A stretch of DNA of 64,000 bases from Sedimentitalea xiamensis (GCF_030164465.1 NZ_JASNJE010000005.1:62001-126000), one strand, 5' to 3'. Counted from the stretch's first letter, positions 1 to 9,064 are shown. A program made the numbers and translations. The notes: generated by a model from the sequence alone, not told the origin.

Positions 1-378
1 AAGCGGCTGGGGCTGCTGTCTCCCTATGTCGAATCCGTGTCCGAACGGTTGCGGCAAGTCCTGGCGGGACAGGGGATATCCACCCCGGTCTTTGGCAGTT
101 TCGATCAGGCCGACGAAGCCACGGTCGCGCGCATATCTGCGACTTCGCTCCTGAACGGCGTGAACCGTCTCGCGCGAAAGGGCGGGATCGACGGGGTTTT
201 CCTGTCCTGCACGAATCTCGATACGCTGGACATCATCGCCACGCTGGAAACCGAAACCGGGTTGCCGGTGCTGTCCAGCAACCTGGTGCTCGCCTGGCAT
301 CTGAATCGGCTGTCCGGCGGGCGCCATTTCCCGCGCCAGCCCGGACGCTTGCTTGCGGGCCGCCCCGAAACCTCCTGA
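1..378 (+). CDS. Asp/Glu racemase / maleate isomerase family protein (C-terminal part)
   Basis: Only the last 125 codons lie in the window; the frame is open from base 1 and ends at TGA 376-378. The fragment carries the C-terminal half signature of the Asp/Glu racemase, maleate cis-trans isomerase and arylmalonate decarboxylase superfamily: GVFLSCTNLDTLD, in which the Cys is the expected second catalytic cysteine, followed by GLPVLSSN and LAWHLNRLSG, which is how EutA-like and maleate-isomerase-like members end. The last 20 residues are Arg/Pro-rich and do not look conserved. No ectoine or nicotinate genes are visible downstream, so substrate cannot be assigned. An 8-bp hairpin lies just after the stop. 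Confidence 0.75.
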   Translation, partial: KRLGLLSPYVESVSERLRQVLAGQGISTPVFGSFDQADEATVARISATSLLNGVNRLARKGGIDGVFLSCTNLDTLDIIATLETETGLPVLSSNLVLAWHLNRLSGGRHFPRQPGRLLAGRPETS

Positions 379-380
379 TC

Positions 381-404
381 GCGCGGGCGAGTTCCGGCCC
401 GCGC
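381..404 (+). terminator. Stem-loop after the racemase-like gene
   Basis: GCGCGGGC (381-388) pairs perfectly with GCCCGCGC (397-404) across an 8-nt loop, three bases after the stop codon. No T-run follows, so it may be a Rho-type or 3'-end protecting hairpin rather than an intrinsic terminator. Confidence 0.35.
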
Positions 405-536
405 CGACCGCAGAAGGGCAGGCAGGGTGGTCTTGTGTCTTGGTTTGGGGCGACCGCGTGGCTAAGATGAAAACATTCGAACGAACCGCCGCAGGGCAAC
501 GGGCCGTATTCGGCCGCAAAGGCAAGGAAACTGAAC

Positions 537-746
537 ATGACGGACAAGGCTGCGCAACTGGCAGAGATCATCAAGGAAATCGAGGAAGTGGACACCTGCA
601 TTGCGGATCTCGAAGCCGACGCGAGGCGGGACCCCAAGACCAACGCGGCCCGGCACAACAAGTTCGCCTGCAAGACCATGCGCCGCTACCGGGTCCGGCT
701 CGTGGATGAACGCGATCAGTTGCTCAGCGGCCTGTCCGAGGCTTGA
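537..746 (+). CDS. Small charged helical protein of unknown function
   Basis: 69-residue protein with a good start: AAGGAAA (524-530) lies 6-7 nt before the ATG. It is rich in Glu, Asp, Arg and Lys with heptad-like leucine/isoleucine spacing (LAEIIKEIEEVDTCIADLE), so it is probably a short coiled-coil or helical hairpin. It contains two cysteines and no signal peptide or membrane segment. It sits between the racemase-like gene and an SDR, separated from the latter by 87 bp. I do not recognise the family; coding is supported mainly by the RBS and the sensible amino-acid composition. Confidence 0.6.
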   Translation: MTDKAAQLAEIIKEIEEVDTCIADLEADARRDPKTNAARHNKFACKTMRRYRVRLVDERDQLLSGLSEA

Positions 747-833
747 GCTCCCCGGTTGCGTGTCCCTGGGAAGCGCGTCACAGTGACCTTGACAGACGGC
801 CGGCGGCACCCGGTCTTGCAGGAGAATAACCAC

Positions 834-1586
834 ATGACGCGGACGGCAGACTTCCGGGACAGAATCGCGGTGGTGACAGGCGGCGCGCAGGGCATCGGTC
901 TGGCGGTGGTCCGAACCCTGATCGCCAGAGGCGCGCGGGTGGCCATCTGGGACATGAACCCGGCGCGGGCCCTGTCCGAGATGGAGGGCGTCAACGATGG
1001 CGATTTTCAGGTCATCGACTGCAACGTCGCCGACTGGGACAGCGTGAAGGCGGCGGCGGAACGGACCCTGCAAGGTTTTGGCCGCATCGATGCGCTGGTG
1101 AACAGCGCGGGCGTGGCAGGACCCAACAGGACCGTGCAGGACTATGATAACGGGGACTGGGCCGATATCGTCCAGATCAACCTGACCGGAACGTACTTCG
1201 TCAACAAGGCGGTCATCGGTGCGATGAAGGACCGGAACTACGGGAGGATCGTCAATATCGCGTCGATCGCCGGCAAGGAAGGCAATCCGAATGCCTGCGC
1301 CTATTCCGCGTCCAAGGCGGGGGTGATCGGCTTCACGAAGACCCTGGGCAAGGAACTGGCGGAATTCGACATCGCGGTGAACTGTGTGACTCCGGCGGCG
1401 GCCCGAACGCCGATCTTTGATCAGATGAGCCAGCAGCACATCGACTACATGCTGTCGAAAATTCCCAGAAACCGGTTTCTCGAAGTGGACGAGGCCGCCA
1501 ACATGATCGCCTGGCTGGCGAGCGCGGAAAATTCTTTCTCCACAGGCGCCGTCTTCGACCTGTCGGGCGGTCGCGCAACATACTGA
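834..1586 (+). CDS. Short-chain dehydrogenase/reductase (SDR, classical)
   Basis: 250-residue NAD(P)-dependent oxidoreductase. The start at 834 is preferred over an in-frame upstream ATG because GCAGGAG (818-824) is a strong ribosome site at the right distance. Classical SDR features are present: TGGAQGIG nucleotide loop, an acidic-type beta-2 end (WDMNPA), NSAG, the SIAG catalytic-serine region, and YSASK active-site Tyr/Lys, then an atypical NCVTPAAARTPI instead of the usual PG motif. It is 34 bp ahead of an aminotransferase gene and probably cotranscribed with it. Family membership is certain; substrate is not. It resembles 3-ketoacyl-ACP reductase and 2-keto-3-deoxy-sugar dehydrogenase branches. 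Confidence 0.85.
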   Translation: MTRTADFRDRIAVVTGGAQGIGLAVVRTLIARGARVAIWDMNPARALSEMEGVNDGDFQVIDCNVADWDSVKAAAERTLQGFGRIDALVNSAGVAGPNRTVQDYDNGDWADIVQINLTGTYFVNKAVIGAMKDRNYGRIVNIASIAGKEGNPNACAYSASKAGVIGFTKTLGKELAEFDIAVNCVTPAAARTPIFDQMSQQHIDYMLSKIPRNRFLEVDEAANMIAWLASAENSFSTGAVFDLSGGRATY

Positions 1587-1620
1587 TCTGTCTGTCACAG
1601 CTCTGATTGCAGGAAAAACC

Positions 1621-2790
1621 ATGAAAACGATTGCCGGATTTGACCGAATTGGCGAAGAAAACGCCTTTGCCGTTCTGGCGCGGGCCGGGGCGCTGGCAGC
1701 GCAGGGCATGGATGTGATCAACCTGGGCATCGGGCAACCGGATTTCCGCACACCCGATCATATTGTCGAGGCCGCGATCAAGGCTTTGCGCGACGGGCAT
1801 CACGGCTACACGCCCGCGACCGGAATCCCGCCCCTGCGCGAAGCCGTATCTGCCGACCTGCACCGGCGTTTTGACGTCGAGGTCAATCCCGACAACGTGC
1901 TGATCGTGCCGGGCGGCAAGATCACCATGTTCGCGGCCATCCTGATGTTCGGCGAACCGGGTGCCGAGATTCTCTATCCCGATCCCGGCTTTCCGATCTA
2001 CCGCTCGATGATCGAATTCACCGGTGCGAACCCGGTGCCGGTCCCGATTCGCGAAGACAGGGGCTTTGCCTTTTCGGCAGAGGAACTGCTGTCCCTGATC
2101 ACGCCGAAGACCCGTTTGATCATCCTGAACTCTCCGGCCAATCCCTGCGGCGGCGTGACTCCGAAATCCGAAGTCGATGCGCTGGTCGCGGGCCTCGCCA
2201 ATCACCCGGAGGTGGCGGTGATGTCGGACGAGATTTACGACCAGATGCTTTACGATGGCGAGGAACATGTCAGCCTGTTGAGCTACCCGGAGATCCGCGA
2301 CCGCCTGATCCTGCTGAACGGATGGTCCAAGACATATGCGATGACCGGCTGGCGGCTGGGCTATTCCGTCTGGCCCGACGGGATTTATGACAAGGCCCGC
2401 AAGCTGGCGGTGAACGCATGGTCCTGCGTCAATGCACCGGCGCAATACGCGGCACTCGAAGCGTTGACGGGGCCGCAGGATGCGGTGGCCGAGATGCTGC
2501 GGGAATTCGATGCGCGTCGAAAGCTGGTCGTCGAGCTTCTGAACGGCCTGCCCGGCGTCAGTTGCGTGGTGCCCAAGGGGGCCTTCTACGCATTTCCGAA
2601 CATTTCCGGCACGGGATATCGCGCCAAGGCTCTGGCGTCCGACCTTCTGGAACAGACCGGGGTGGCAACCATCGGCGGGCCGGATTTCGGCACGCTTGGC
2701 GAAGGCTACATTCGCCTCAGCTACGCGAACTCCCGCGAGAACATCGCCCGGGCGATCGAGCGCATGCGCACGTTCCTGTCGAAAGGCTGA
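1621..2790 (+). CDS. Pyridoxal-phosphate aminotransferase, class I/II
   Basis: 389-residue fold-type I aminotransferase, the usual length for aspartate/aromatic aminotransferases of subgroup I-gamma. Visible features are LGIGQPDF near the N terminus (substrate-binding Gly loop), NSPANPCGG (cofactor Asn), SDEIYDQM (Asp/Tyr contacting the pyridine ring and phenol oxygen) and NGWSKTYAMTGWRLGY containing the Schiff-base lysine Lys237 and the phosphate/carboxylate arginines. It would move an amino group between an amino acid and a 2-oxo acid in the cytosol. It follows the SDR and is only 3 bp ahead of the ZntB-like gene, so all three may be one transcript. Donor/acceptor specificity cannot be read from sequence. 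Confidence 0.88.
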   Translation: MKTIAGFDRIGEENAFAVLARAGALAAQGMDVINLGIGQPDFRTPDHIVEAAIKALRDGHHGYTPATGIPPLREAVSADLHRRFDVEVNPDNVLIVPGGKITMFAAILMFGEPGAEILYPDPGFPIYRSMIEFTGANPVPVPIREDRGFAFSAEELLSLITPKTRLIILNSPANPCGGVTPKSEVDALVAGLANHPEVAVMSDEIYDQMLYDGEEHVSLLSYPEIRDRLILLNGWSKTYAMTGWRLGYSVWPDGIYDKARKLAVNAWSCVNAPAQYAALEALTGPQDAVAEMLREFDARRKLVVELLNGLPGVSCVVPKGAFYAFPNISGTGYRAKALASDLLEQTGVATIGGPDFGTLGEGYIRLSYANSRENIARAIERMRTFLSKG

Positions 2791-2793
2791 ACC

Positions 2794-3825
2794 ATGGCCG
2801 GCGCCGATGACCCGGTTGGACCGAATTCCGCGCAGCTTTCGGAAGACCGCGCGCTGCCGGATGTCGTCACCTTCGCTTTTGACGGGCGGGGCGCCGGGCA
2901 TGCCATAGAGGCGACGGAATTCGTCGCTCTAGATGCGAAGAGCGGCCCCGACGAATTTCGATGGCAGCTTCTTCGGCTTGACGCGGCCGGAACCCAGGAA
3001 CTGCTGTCCGCCTGTGATCTCGATCAGTTCGTCGTCGATGCCCTGCTGGCCGACGAAACCCGGCCCCGCTGCACGGTCCATGGCGACGGGGTCGTCCTCA
3101 ACCTGCGCGGCGTCAACCTGAACCCCGGCGCCGATCCCGAAGACATGGTATCCCTGCGACTCTGGATCGACGCGGGCCGGGTGCTTGGCGTCTGGCGGCG
3201 GCCCCTGATGGCCGTCCGCGATCAGATTGCCGCTATCGAACGCAGCCACTTCCCGATGTCTCCGGGGGACCTTGTGGTCAAGCTCGCCCTGCGCCTCGCG
3301 GACCGGGCCGAACCGACGGTCGAGGCCCTGGGCGGCCGGATCGACGAGTTGGAAGAACAGATGCTCGACCCCGATGCGGAGGTGGCGCGGGGCGGGCTGG
3401 CGGATGTGCGGCGCAGGTCGATCATCCTGCGGCGATATTTTGTGCCCCAGCGAGACGCCCTGGCCAGCCTAGAGATCGAGGAACTGAGCTGGCTGAAGGA
3501 CCGCGACCGTAGCCGTCTTCGGGAAGCGGCGGAACGGGTCTACCGGCTGGGCGAGGAACTCGATGCAATCCGGGATCGCGCGCAGGTCGTGCATGACCAG
3601 ATCATGGACCGGCGTGCGGAGCGGATGAATAGGCAGATGCTGCTGCTGTCGGTTGTCGCCGCCATCTTCCTTCCGCTTGGGCTGATCACGGGGCTTCTGG
3701 GGATCAACGTCGGCGGCATTCCGGGGGCGGGGAATCCAGGCGCTTTCTGGATCGTTTGCGGGATCCTGCTGGTTCTGGCGACAGTTTTTCTGCTGTGGTT
3801 TCGGCGTATTGGACTGTTTCGTTGA
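2794..3825 (+). CDS. ZntB/CorA-family divalent cation transporter
   Basis: 343-residue inner-membrane protein. A long acidic/charged cytosolic N-terminal domain (about 1-280) with predicted long helices precedes two C-terminal membrane segments near residues 280-300 and 315-335. Between them lies GINVGGIPG, the ZntB-branch version of the CorA GMN pore motif. ZntB proteins move Zn2+ (reported as efflux or proton-coupled uptake), as pentamers. The ATG is 3 bp after the aminotransferase stop. The final segment ends in a short basic tail (WFRRIGLFR) as in other CorA-fold proteins. Zinc over Mg2+ or Ni2+ is inferred from the GIN motif only. Confidence 0.85.
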   Translation: MAGADDPVGPNSAQLSEDRALPDVVTFAFDGRGAGHAIEATEFVALDAKSGPDEFRWQLLRLDAAGTQELLSACDLDQFVVDALLADETRPRCTVHGDGVVLNLRGVNLNPGADPEDMVSLRLWIDAGRVLGVWRRPLMAVRDQIAAIERSHFPMSPGDLVVKLALRLADRAEPTVEALGGRIDELEEQMLDPDAEVARGGLADVRRRSIILRRYFVPQRDALASLEIEELSWLKDRDRSRLREAAERVYRLGEELDAIRDRAQVVHDQIMDRRAERMNRQMLLLSVVAAIFLPLGLITGLLGINVGGIPGAGNPGAFWIVCGILLVLATVFLLWFRRIGLFR

Positions 3826-4154
3826 CGTAAAGCGGCAGCACGTCAAGGCGAAGGATGCTGCGCCGCCGCAGACAGAATGCCGTCCGCACCGGAGCAACCG
3901 CCGGCGGTCAAAACCCCGATCAGAAAAACCTATGGGCGTGTTGCGGGAAGCGGCTCGCGCAATGGATGCGAATTCTTGAATAAGGCTGGCCAGATCGGAC
4001 TGCCAATGTCGCTTTCTCCGAGAAAAGCCATTGCAATTGCGGTTGTTCTGAATAGGCTGGCGCGGCATCGCAGGGGGAGCGCGCATGATGCGTCGTGCCG
4101 GGCCTTCTCAATAAGCAAAAACACTAAAGATACCAACTGGAGGAACTACAGAAT
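3826..4154. other. Intergenic region ahead of the TRAP operon
   Basis: 329 bases with no convincing gene; short open frames here lack ribosome sites and protein-like composition. The last 40 bases are AT-richer and include a GGAGG ribosome site (4139-4143) serving the TRAP binding-protein gene. The operon promoter must lie here, but I see no clear operator palindrome. Confidence 0.6.
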
Positions 4155-5243
4155 ATGGAACGTCGTAAGTTTTTGAAGGGTGCGGCGATCGCCGGCACGG
4201 GGGCTGCTCTGGCGGCCCCGTCGATCGTCAACGCACAGGGCGCGAAAACGATCACCATCGTGTCGACATGGCCTCGGGATTTTCCCGGACTCGGTTTGTC
4301 GGCGCAACGTCTGGCCGAACGGATTCCTGTCGTGTCGGGCGGCGCCCTGCGCACGGAATATTTCGCGGCCGGCGAACGGGTCGGCGCGTTTGACGTTTTC
4401 GACGAAGTGGCGTCCGGCAACAGCCAGGCCTATATCGGCGCAGAATATTATTTCACCGGCAAGCATCCCGGTTTCGCCTACTTCACCTCCGTGCCCTTTG
4501 GCATGACCACGCCGGAATGGAACGCCTGGATCAAGTTCAAGGACGGACAGGCGCTGTGGGACGAACTGACCGACGGATTCGGCCTCAAGACGATCACCTG
4601 CGGTGGCACCGGCGCTCAGGCCGGCGGCTGGTTCAACAAGGAAATCAACAGCCCCGAGGACCTTCAGGGGCTGAAGATGCGTATTCCGGGCCTGGGTGGC
4701 ACCGTGATGTCCAAGCTGGGTGTTTCGACCGTTTCGCTGCCGGGCGGCCAGATCTATGAAAACCTGGTTTCCGGCGCGGTGGAAGCGACCGAATGGGTCG
4801 GCCCCTACAACGACTACTTCATGAAATTCTACGAAGCCGCCAAATACTACTACACCGGCGGCATGCACGAGCCGGGCGGCGGTCTCGGCTTTGCCATGAA
4901 CAAGTCGTGGTACTCGACCTTGTCGGACTACGAGATTGCCGTGATCGAGGCCTGCTGCAACGAGGAAATGGCCGCCCAGCCCGAAGAGGCTGCGGCCAAG
5001 AACGGTGAATACCTCACGCGTCTCATCAATGAACATGGCGTCGAGGCACGTCAGTTCAGCGAAGACGTCTGGGATGCGTTCGGTGACGCCGCCGCCGAAG
5101 TGTTCGAAGAAACCCGCGCGCATTCCCCGCTCGCCGCCAAGATCAACGATTCCTATCAGGCGGCATTGCGCGAGATTGGCGCCTGGCGCGCCCAGGCCGA
5201 GATCGAATTCTCGAACCAGCGAAACCGCGTCCTGGGTATATAA
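4155..5243 (+). CDS. TRAP transporter substrate-binding protein, TakP-like (DctP family)
   Basis: 362-residue periplasmic binding protein. The N terminus is a twin-arginine type signal (ERRKFLKG, then a hydrophobic Ala/Gly stretch to SIVNA). DctP-family hallmarks follow: LKMRIPGLGG with the conserved ligand-salt-bridge arginine, LPGGQIYENL, EWVGPYND and YYYTGGMHEPGGG. The EWVGPYND and HEPGG motifs place it in the TakP branch that binds 2-oxo acids (pyruvate, 2-oxobutyrate and similar) with a cation. It is the first gene of a TRAP operon; a 12-bp stem-loop separates it from the two membrane subunits. Ligand class is an inference from motif similarity. Confidence 0.9.
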   Translation: MERRKFLKGAAIAGTGAALAAPSIVNAQGAKTITIVSTWPRDFPGLGLSAQRLAERIPVVSGGALRTEYFAAGERVGAFDVFDEVASGNSQAYIGAEYYFTGKHPGFAYFTSVPFGMTTPEWNAWIKFKDGQALWDELTDGFGLKTITCGGTGAQAGGWFNKEINSPEDLQGLKMRIPGLGGTVMSKLGVSTVSLPGGQIYENLVSGAVEATEWVGPYNDYFMKFYEAAKYYYTGGMHEPGGGLGFAMNKSWYSTLSDYEIAVIEACCNEEMAAQPEEAAAKNGEYLTRLINEHGVEARQFSEDVWDAFGDAAAEVFEETRAHSPLAAKINDSYQAALREIGAWRAQAEIEFSNQRNRVLGI

Positions 5244-5265
5244 GTCACTGGTGTTACGACAGGGC

Positions 5266-5297
5266 AGGGGCCGGCGGATACCGTCGGCTCCTGTTTT
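5266..5297 (+). terminator. Stem-loop between TRAP binding-protein and permease genes
   Basis: AGGGGCCGGCGG (5266-5277) pairs with CCGTCGGCTCCT (5281-5292) through 12 positions, two of them G-U, around an ATA triloop, and GTTTT follows. It starts 22 nt after the binding-protein stop and should act as a partial terminator or as 3'-end protection of the binding-protein message. Confidence 0.75.
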
Positions 5298-5374
5298 CGG
5301 CTTTTCGCGTGCAATAAATTGCATGCAGAAGGCCGGCGAACACCGGAGACCGTTTGCAAGTTGGGGAAATTGCA

Positions 5375-6370
5375 ATGAACACGACTACCGAGGCAGAGAT
5401 ACTATCGCCGCGCGGGGCGCCTGCGCCGTTCGTGCGATATTTCGGATGGGCGATGCTTTTCGTCCTGCTGGCCTTTCTGATCAACAACGTTCTGGTCGTT
5501 TGGTTCGACTATCCGAGTCTGCAGGCCCTGTTCACGGGCGGTGACAGCTCGGTCTGGGTCGGTGTGGCGATCTATGCGGCAGCTCTGGTCGCGGCCTGGC
5601 TGGTCGTGGCGCGCACGCCAAACCGCGCCTTGCGCTATGACGCGCGCCGGATCAGCGATTTCAACGCCTATTTCATTCGGGGGTGCTACTTTGCCGTCCT
5701 GTTCGTCGGCATCGCCGATTTCACCATTGCTTTCCTGCGCGTAGAGGGGCTTCTTCAAGCGGTGTTTTCCGATGATATCGCCCGGGAAATGATCCGGGCG
5801 CATTTCGTCGGTCCCATCGTGCATATGCCGCTCGTTCTCCTGGGGTTCGTCTGCGCGATCTTTTCCAGGTCACTCGGATTCATCTGGCTTACATTGCTGA
5901 TCGTGATCGCGGAATTGCTGATCGTGGTGTCGCGCTTCGTTTTTTCCTATGAACAGGCGATGATGGGCGATCTGGTCCGCTACTGGTATGCCGCGCTCTT
6001 CCTGTTTGCGTCCGCCTATACGCTTCTGCACGAAGGCCATGTGCGCGTCGACGTGCTTTACGCCGGTTTCAGCAGCCGCCGGAAGGGCAGGGTCAATTCC
6101 ATCGGGTCCATCCTGCTCGGCATGGTCACGGTCTGGGCCATCATCATCATCGGGCTTGGGTCAAAGCAGTCGATCATCAACTCGCCGATGGCCAATTTCG
6201 AGATTTCGCAGACGGGCACGGCCGGCATGTTCATCAAGTATCAGATGGCCGCCTTTCTTGCGGTCTTTGCTGCATCCATGCTGATACAGTTTGTCAGTTA
6301 CCTGTTCGAAGCCGTCGCGGATGCGCGGGACGAACCCGGTCGGCGCGAAATCGCCGCAATCGCGCACTGA
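5375..6370 (+). CDS. TRAP transporter small membrane subunit (DctQ family, long form)
   Basis: 331 residues from the ATG at 5375, which has GGGGAA 6-7 nt upstream; a TTG 21 bases earlier is in frame but less likely. The protein has about eight hydrophobic segments rather than the usual four of DctQ. The last four, with the charged YTLLHEGHVRVDVLY loop, correspond to the canonical DctQ core (HVRVD signature); the first four form an N-terminal extension. It partners the DctM-type protein encoded 9 bp downstream in sodium-dependent solute uptake. Family assignment is firm; the extended form is typical of transporters with TakP-like binding proteins. Confidence 0.88.
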   Translation: MNTTTEAEILSPRGAPAPFVRYFGWAMLFVLLAFLINNVLVVWFDYPSLQALFTGGDSSVWVGVAIYAAALVAAWLVVARTPNRALRYDARRISDFNAYFIRGCYFAVLFVGIADFTIAFLRVEGLLQAVFSDDIAREMIRAHFVGPIVHMPLVLLGFVCAIFSRSLGFIWLTLLIVIAELLIVVSRFVFSYEQAMMGDLVRYWYAALFLFASAYTLLHEGHVRVDVLYAGFSSRRKGRVNSIGSILLGMVTVWAIIIIGLGSKQSIINSPMANFEISQTGTAGMFIKYQMAAFLAVFAASMLIQFVSYLFEAVADARDEPGRREIAAIAH

Positions 6371-6379
6371 GGTCGCACA

Positions 6380-9040
6380 ATGGAACTCTTCTTTCTGATC
6401 GTTCTGATCGTGATCATGGCGACAGCGCTCGGCTCCGGCTTTCCGGTGGCCTTCGCTCTGCCGGGGTCGGCCATCATCACCATCGTTCTGGCCGCGGTGA
6501 GCGGTTACTTCTTCGCTGGCAATCCGGACGCCTATTTCCATTCCGGCGGCCCGTCCCAATGGCTGACGGCGGGGGTCACGAACCTTCGAGGGGTCTATTG
6601 GGAGGTCGAACGGGACACGCTGATCGCCATTCCGCTGTTCATCTTCATGGGGATCATGCTGCAACGCTCCAAGATCGCCGAAGACCTTCTGGTGACGATG
6701 GCGCGTCTGTTCGGCCCCGTGCCCGGCGGCCTGGGCATCTCGGTCGTGTTCGTCGGCGCGCTGCTTGCGGCAACCACCGGCATTGTCGGGGCGACCGTCG
6801 TCGCGATGGGGCTGATCTCGCTGCCGGCCATGCTGCGCAACAACTATTCGCAATCGCTGGCCACGGGCACCATTGCGGCGTCCGGCACCTTGGGGCAGAT
6901 CATTCCGCCGTCCATCGTGCTGATCATTCTTGCGGACCAACTGGCCTCGGCCTCCGATCAGGCGAGCACGACGCGCAAGGCGCTCTACACCGAAGCCACG
7001 GGCGAGCTCAGCATGCCCAGCGTTTATGACGTCGCTTCGACCAGTGCCGGCGAGATGTTCCTCGGGGCCTTCGTTCCGGGGATCGTCCTGGTTCTGATCT
7101 ACATGCTCTACATCCTGGTGTTCGCGATCCTGCGGCCGAAATCTGCCCCGGCTGTGCCCTATGAAGGCACGCGGGACGCGGCGTTCTGGGGCAATGTGCT
7201 GTTGACCCTGGTGCCGCCCCTGACGCTGATCTTTCTCGTTCTGGGGTCGATCCTGACCGGCATCGCGACGGTCAACCAGGCCGGGGCGATCGGCGCGGCC
7301 GGCGCCATACTGATGGCGGGATACCGGATCACGGAAAGATCCCGGACCACCTACTATCCGGCGCTTCTGGCCTTTGTCGCCCTGGGGCTGATCATGTTCG
7401 CCCTGTCCACCTACAACATGAACATCAAGGCGATCATGGTGAACGGAGGAGACAGCACAGGCCTCTGGCTCGGGGCTTTTGCCTCGATCCTTCTCGTGAT
7501 CTCCCTGATCTGGAGCGGGATCCGCGTGCTCAGGACCGAAAACACCCTGCATGAGGTGATGATCGAAACGGCGAAAACCACGTCGCTCGTGTTCATCATC
7601 CTGCTTGGCGCGGCGATGCTGACCGCGGCCTTCCGCGCCTTTGGCGGCGAAGAACTGGTCCGGGATTTCCTCAATTCGCTGCCCGGCGGGTTCTGGACGC
7701 AGTTCATCATCGTGATGGCCGTGATCTTCATCCTCGGATTCTTTCTCGATTTCATCGAGATCGCGGTGGTTGTCGTGCCGATCGTGGCGCCGATCCTCCT
7801 TGCCGACCCGGAAGCGAACATCACCGCCGTCTGGCTGGGGGTCATGATCGGCCTGAACATCCAGACCTCGTTCCTGACCCCGCCCTTTGGCTTTGCACTG
7901 TTCTACTTGCGGGGCGTGGCTCCGGCCATCGTCAAGACATTGCAGATCTACAAGGGCGTCATCGCCTTTATCACGCTGCAACTGATCGCGCTTGCGATCG
8001 TCGGCTACTATCCGAAACTGGTGAACTACCTGCCCAACCGGATGAGCTTCCTGTCCGACACCGCGCCGCCACCGCGGAATCCCAAATTGCAGCAATGTCT
8101 CGAAGAATATGTCCGGGCCGAAGTCGCCGAGAACGGAGCCGCGATATCGCAGGCGATCGCCAACGCGCAGGCGCTGGATCTGTCGGTCTTGCCGTCGCAG
8201 CTGTCCTCTGACCTGTCGGACGCGTTCGAGGACGGCGGCAAGGCGCTGGCGATGCTGGATGACATCACCACGACCGAAGCCGCGGTCAACGCCGCAGCAG
8301 GCGAGTATCGCCCGTTGCAGCGCGTGGTCCGCGATCTTCAGAAAGATATGCGCAAGCTCGACGCTGAAATGGAGAGGCTGCGCAAGTCCGGTCAGTTCCT
8401 GAACAGCGAAGAGGACGCGGAGCGTATCGCCTCTATCGAGGCCCGCAGATCTGTCCTGCAAGCGGAGAAGGACGAAATCGCGTCGCAGATTCCGGACAGA
8501 TGGGAAGAGGTTCACACGACCTTCGCCATGCTGACCAAGGCCGAAGAAACGGCGCGGAACACCTATCGCCGGACGGCGGACGGTGCGGTGGAACCGGTAG
8601 CCGAGTTTCTGACGGTTCTGGACGCCAACGCCGAGTTCGCGGCCCTGAAGCCGGAATTGGACAAGCTTGGCGACCTGATCGCGAACGCGGAGCCGGAACA
8701 GGCGGAAGCGGCGGTCGACGAGGTCGGCAAGCTATTCAGTTCCGTCGCCGGCGCGAGAGACGTCGCCTCCGCCCTTTCGAGTGCGAAGCGTTCCCTGCGC
8801 GGCAACCGGCTGGACCGGGAAAAAGCGGCAGCAGACTACGCCGAGGCCGTCGAGGCCTACGAGTCGCAGGTCGCGTGGCGTGGCGTTGCCGCCGACAATC
8901 TAAAGGGCGGCGTTCAAGCCTATATGGAAGCGGTCTCCGAGACGATCGGTGCGCGTCAGCGATCGTCTCTCAGCCGGACCCAGGCGCTCTTCCTCGCGAA
9001 TTGCAACGCGGTTCATCGCGATCTGTCGCTGAACTTCTAG
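6380..9040 (+). CDS. TRAP transporter large membrane subunit (DctM family) with long C-terminal coiled extension
   Basis: 886 residues, about twice the usual 425-435 of DctM. Residues 1 to about 550 are a polytopic membrane protein with DctM motifs (an ERDTLIAIPLFIFMG segment, GTLGQIIPPSIVLII, and FFLDFIEIAVVVVPI). Extra membrane segments sit in the middle. From about residue 555 the sequence turns hydrophilic: PPPRNPKLQQCLEEY, then long Glu/Lys/Arg/Ala-rich stretches (LQKDMRKLDAEMERLRK) with coiled-coil character to residue 886. The reading frame is continuous and base composition does not change. The tail should lie on one side of the membrane and could bind a partner. A strong intrinsic terminator follows. 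Confidence 0.88.
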   Translation: MELFFLIVLIVIMATALGSGFPVAFALPGSAIITIVLAAVSGYFFAGNPDAYFHSGGPSQWLTAGVTNLRGVYWEVERDTLIAIPLFIFMGIMLQRSKIAEDLLVTMARLFGPVPGGLGISVVFVGALLAATTGIVGATVVAMGLISLPAMLRNNYSQSLATGTIAASGTLGQIIPPSIVLIILADQLASASDQASTTRKALYTEATGELSMPSVYDVASTSAGEMFLGAFVPGIVLVLIYMLYILVFAILRPKSAPAVPYEGTRDAAFWGNVLLTLVPPLTLIFLVLGSILTGIATVNQAGAIGAAGAILMAGYRITERSRTTYYPALLAFVALGLIMFALSTYNMNIKAIMVNGGDSTGLWLGAFASILLVISLIWSGIRVLRTENTLHEVMIETAKTTSLVFIILLGAAMLTAAFRAFGGEELVRDFLNSLPGGFWTQFIIVMAVIFILGFFLDFIEIAVVVVPIVAPILLADPEANITAVWLGVMIGLNIQTSFLTPPFGFALFYLRGVAPAIVKTLQIYKGVIAFITLQLIALAIVGYYPKLVNYLPNRMSFLSDTAPPPRNPKLQQCLEEYVRAEVAENGAAISQAIANAQALDLSVLPSQLSSDLSDAFEDGGKALAMLDDITTTEAAVNAAAGEYRPLQRVVRDLQKDMRKLDAEMERLRKSGQFLNSEEDAERIASIEARRSVLQAEKDEIASQIPDRWEEVHTTFAMLTKAEETARNTYRRTADGAVEPVAEFLTVLDANAEFAALKPELDKLGDLIANAEPEQAEAAVDEVGKLFSSVAGARDVASALSSAKRSLRGNRLDREKAAADYAEAVEAYESQVAWRGVAADNLKGGVQAYMEAVSETIGARQRSSLSRTQALFLANCNAVHRDLSLNF

Positions 9041-9064
9041 GGGTCTGACATCTTGAATTGGAAT

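Noticed and set aside
5310-5376. TGCAAT-AA-ATTGCA palindrome and further TTGCAA copies before the DctQ start
   Set aside because: Short, AT-rich and inside the terminator-to-RBS spacer. Chance or part of the ribosome-site context is as likely as an operator.
6161-8515. 784-codon open frame on the minus strand across the TRAP permease genes
   Set aside because: It mirrors the DctQ/DctM genes, is rich in Arg, His, Gly and Asp as antisense frames of GC-rich genes are, and has no family motif. The plus-strand genes are unambiguous.
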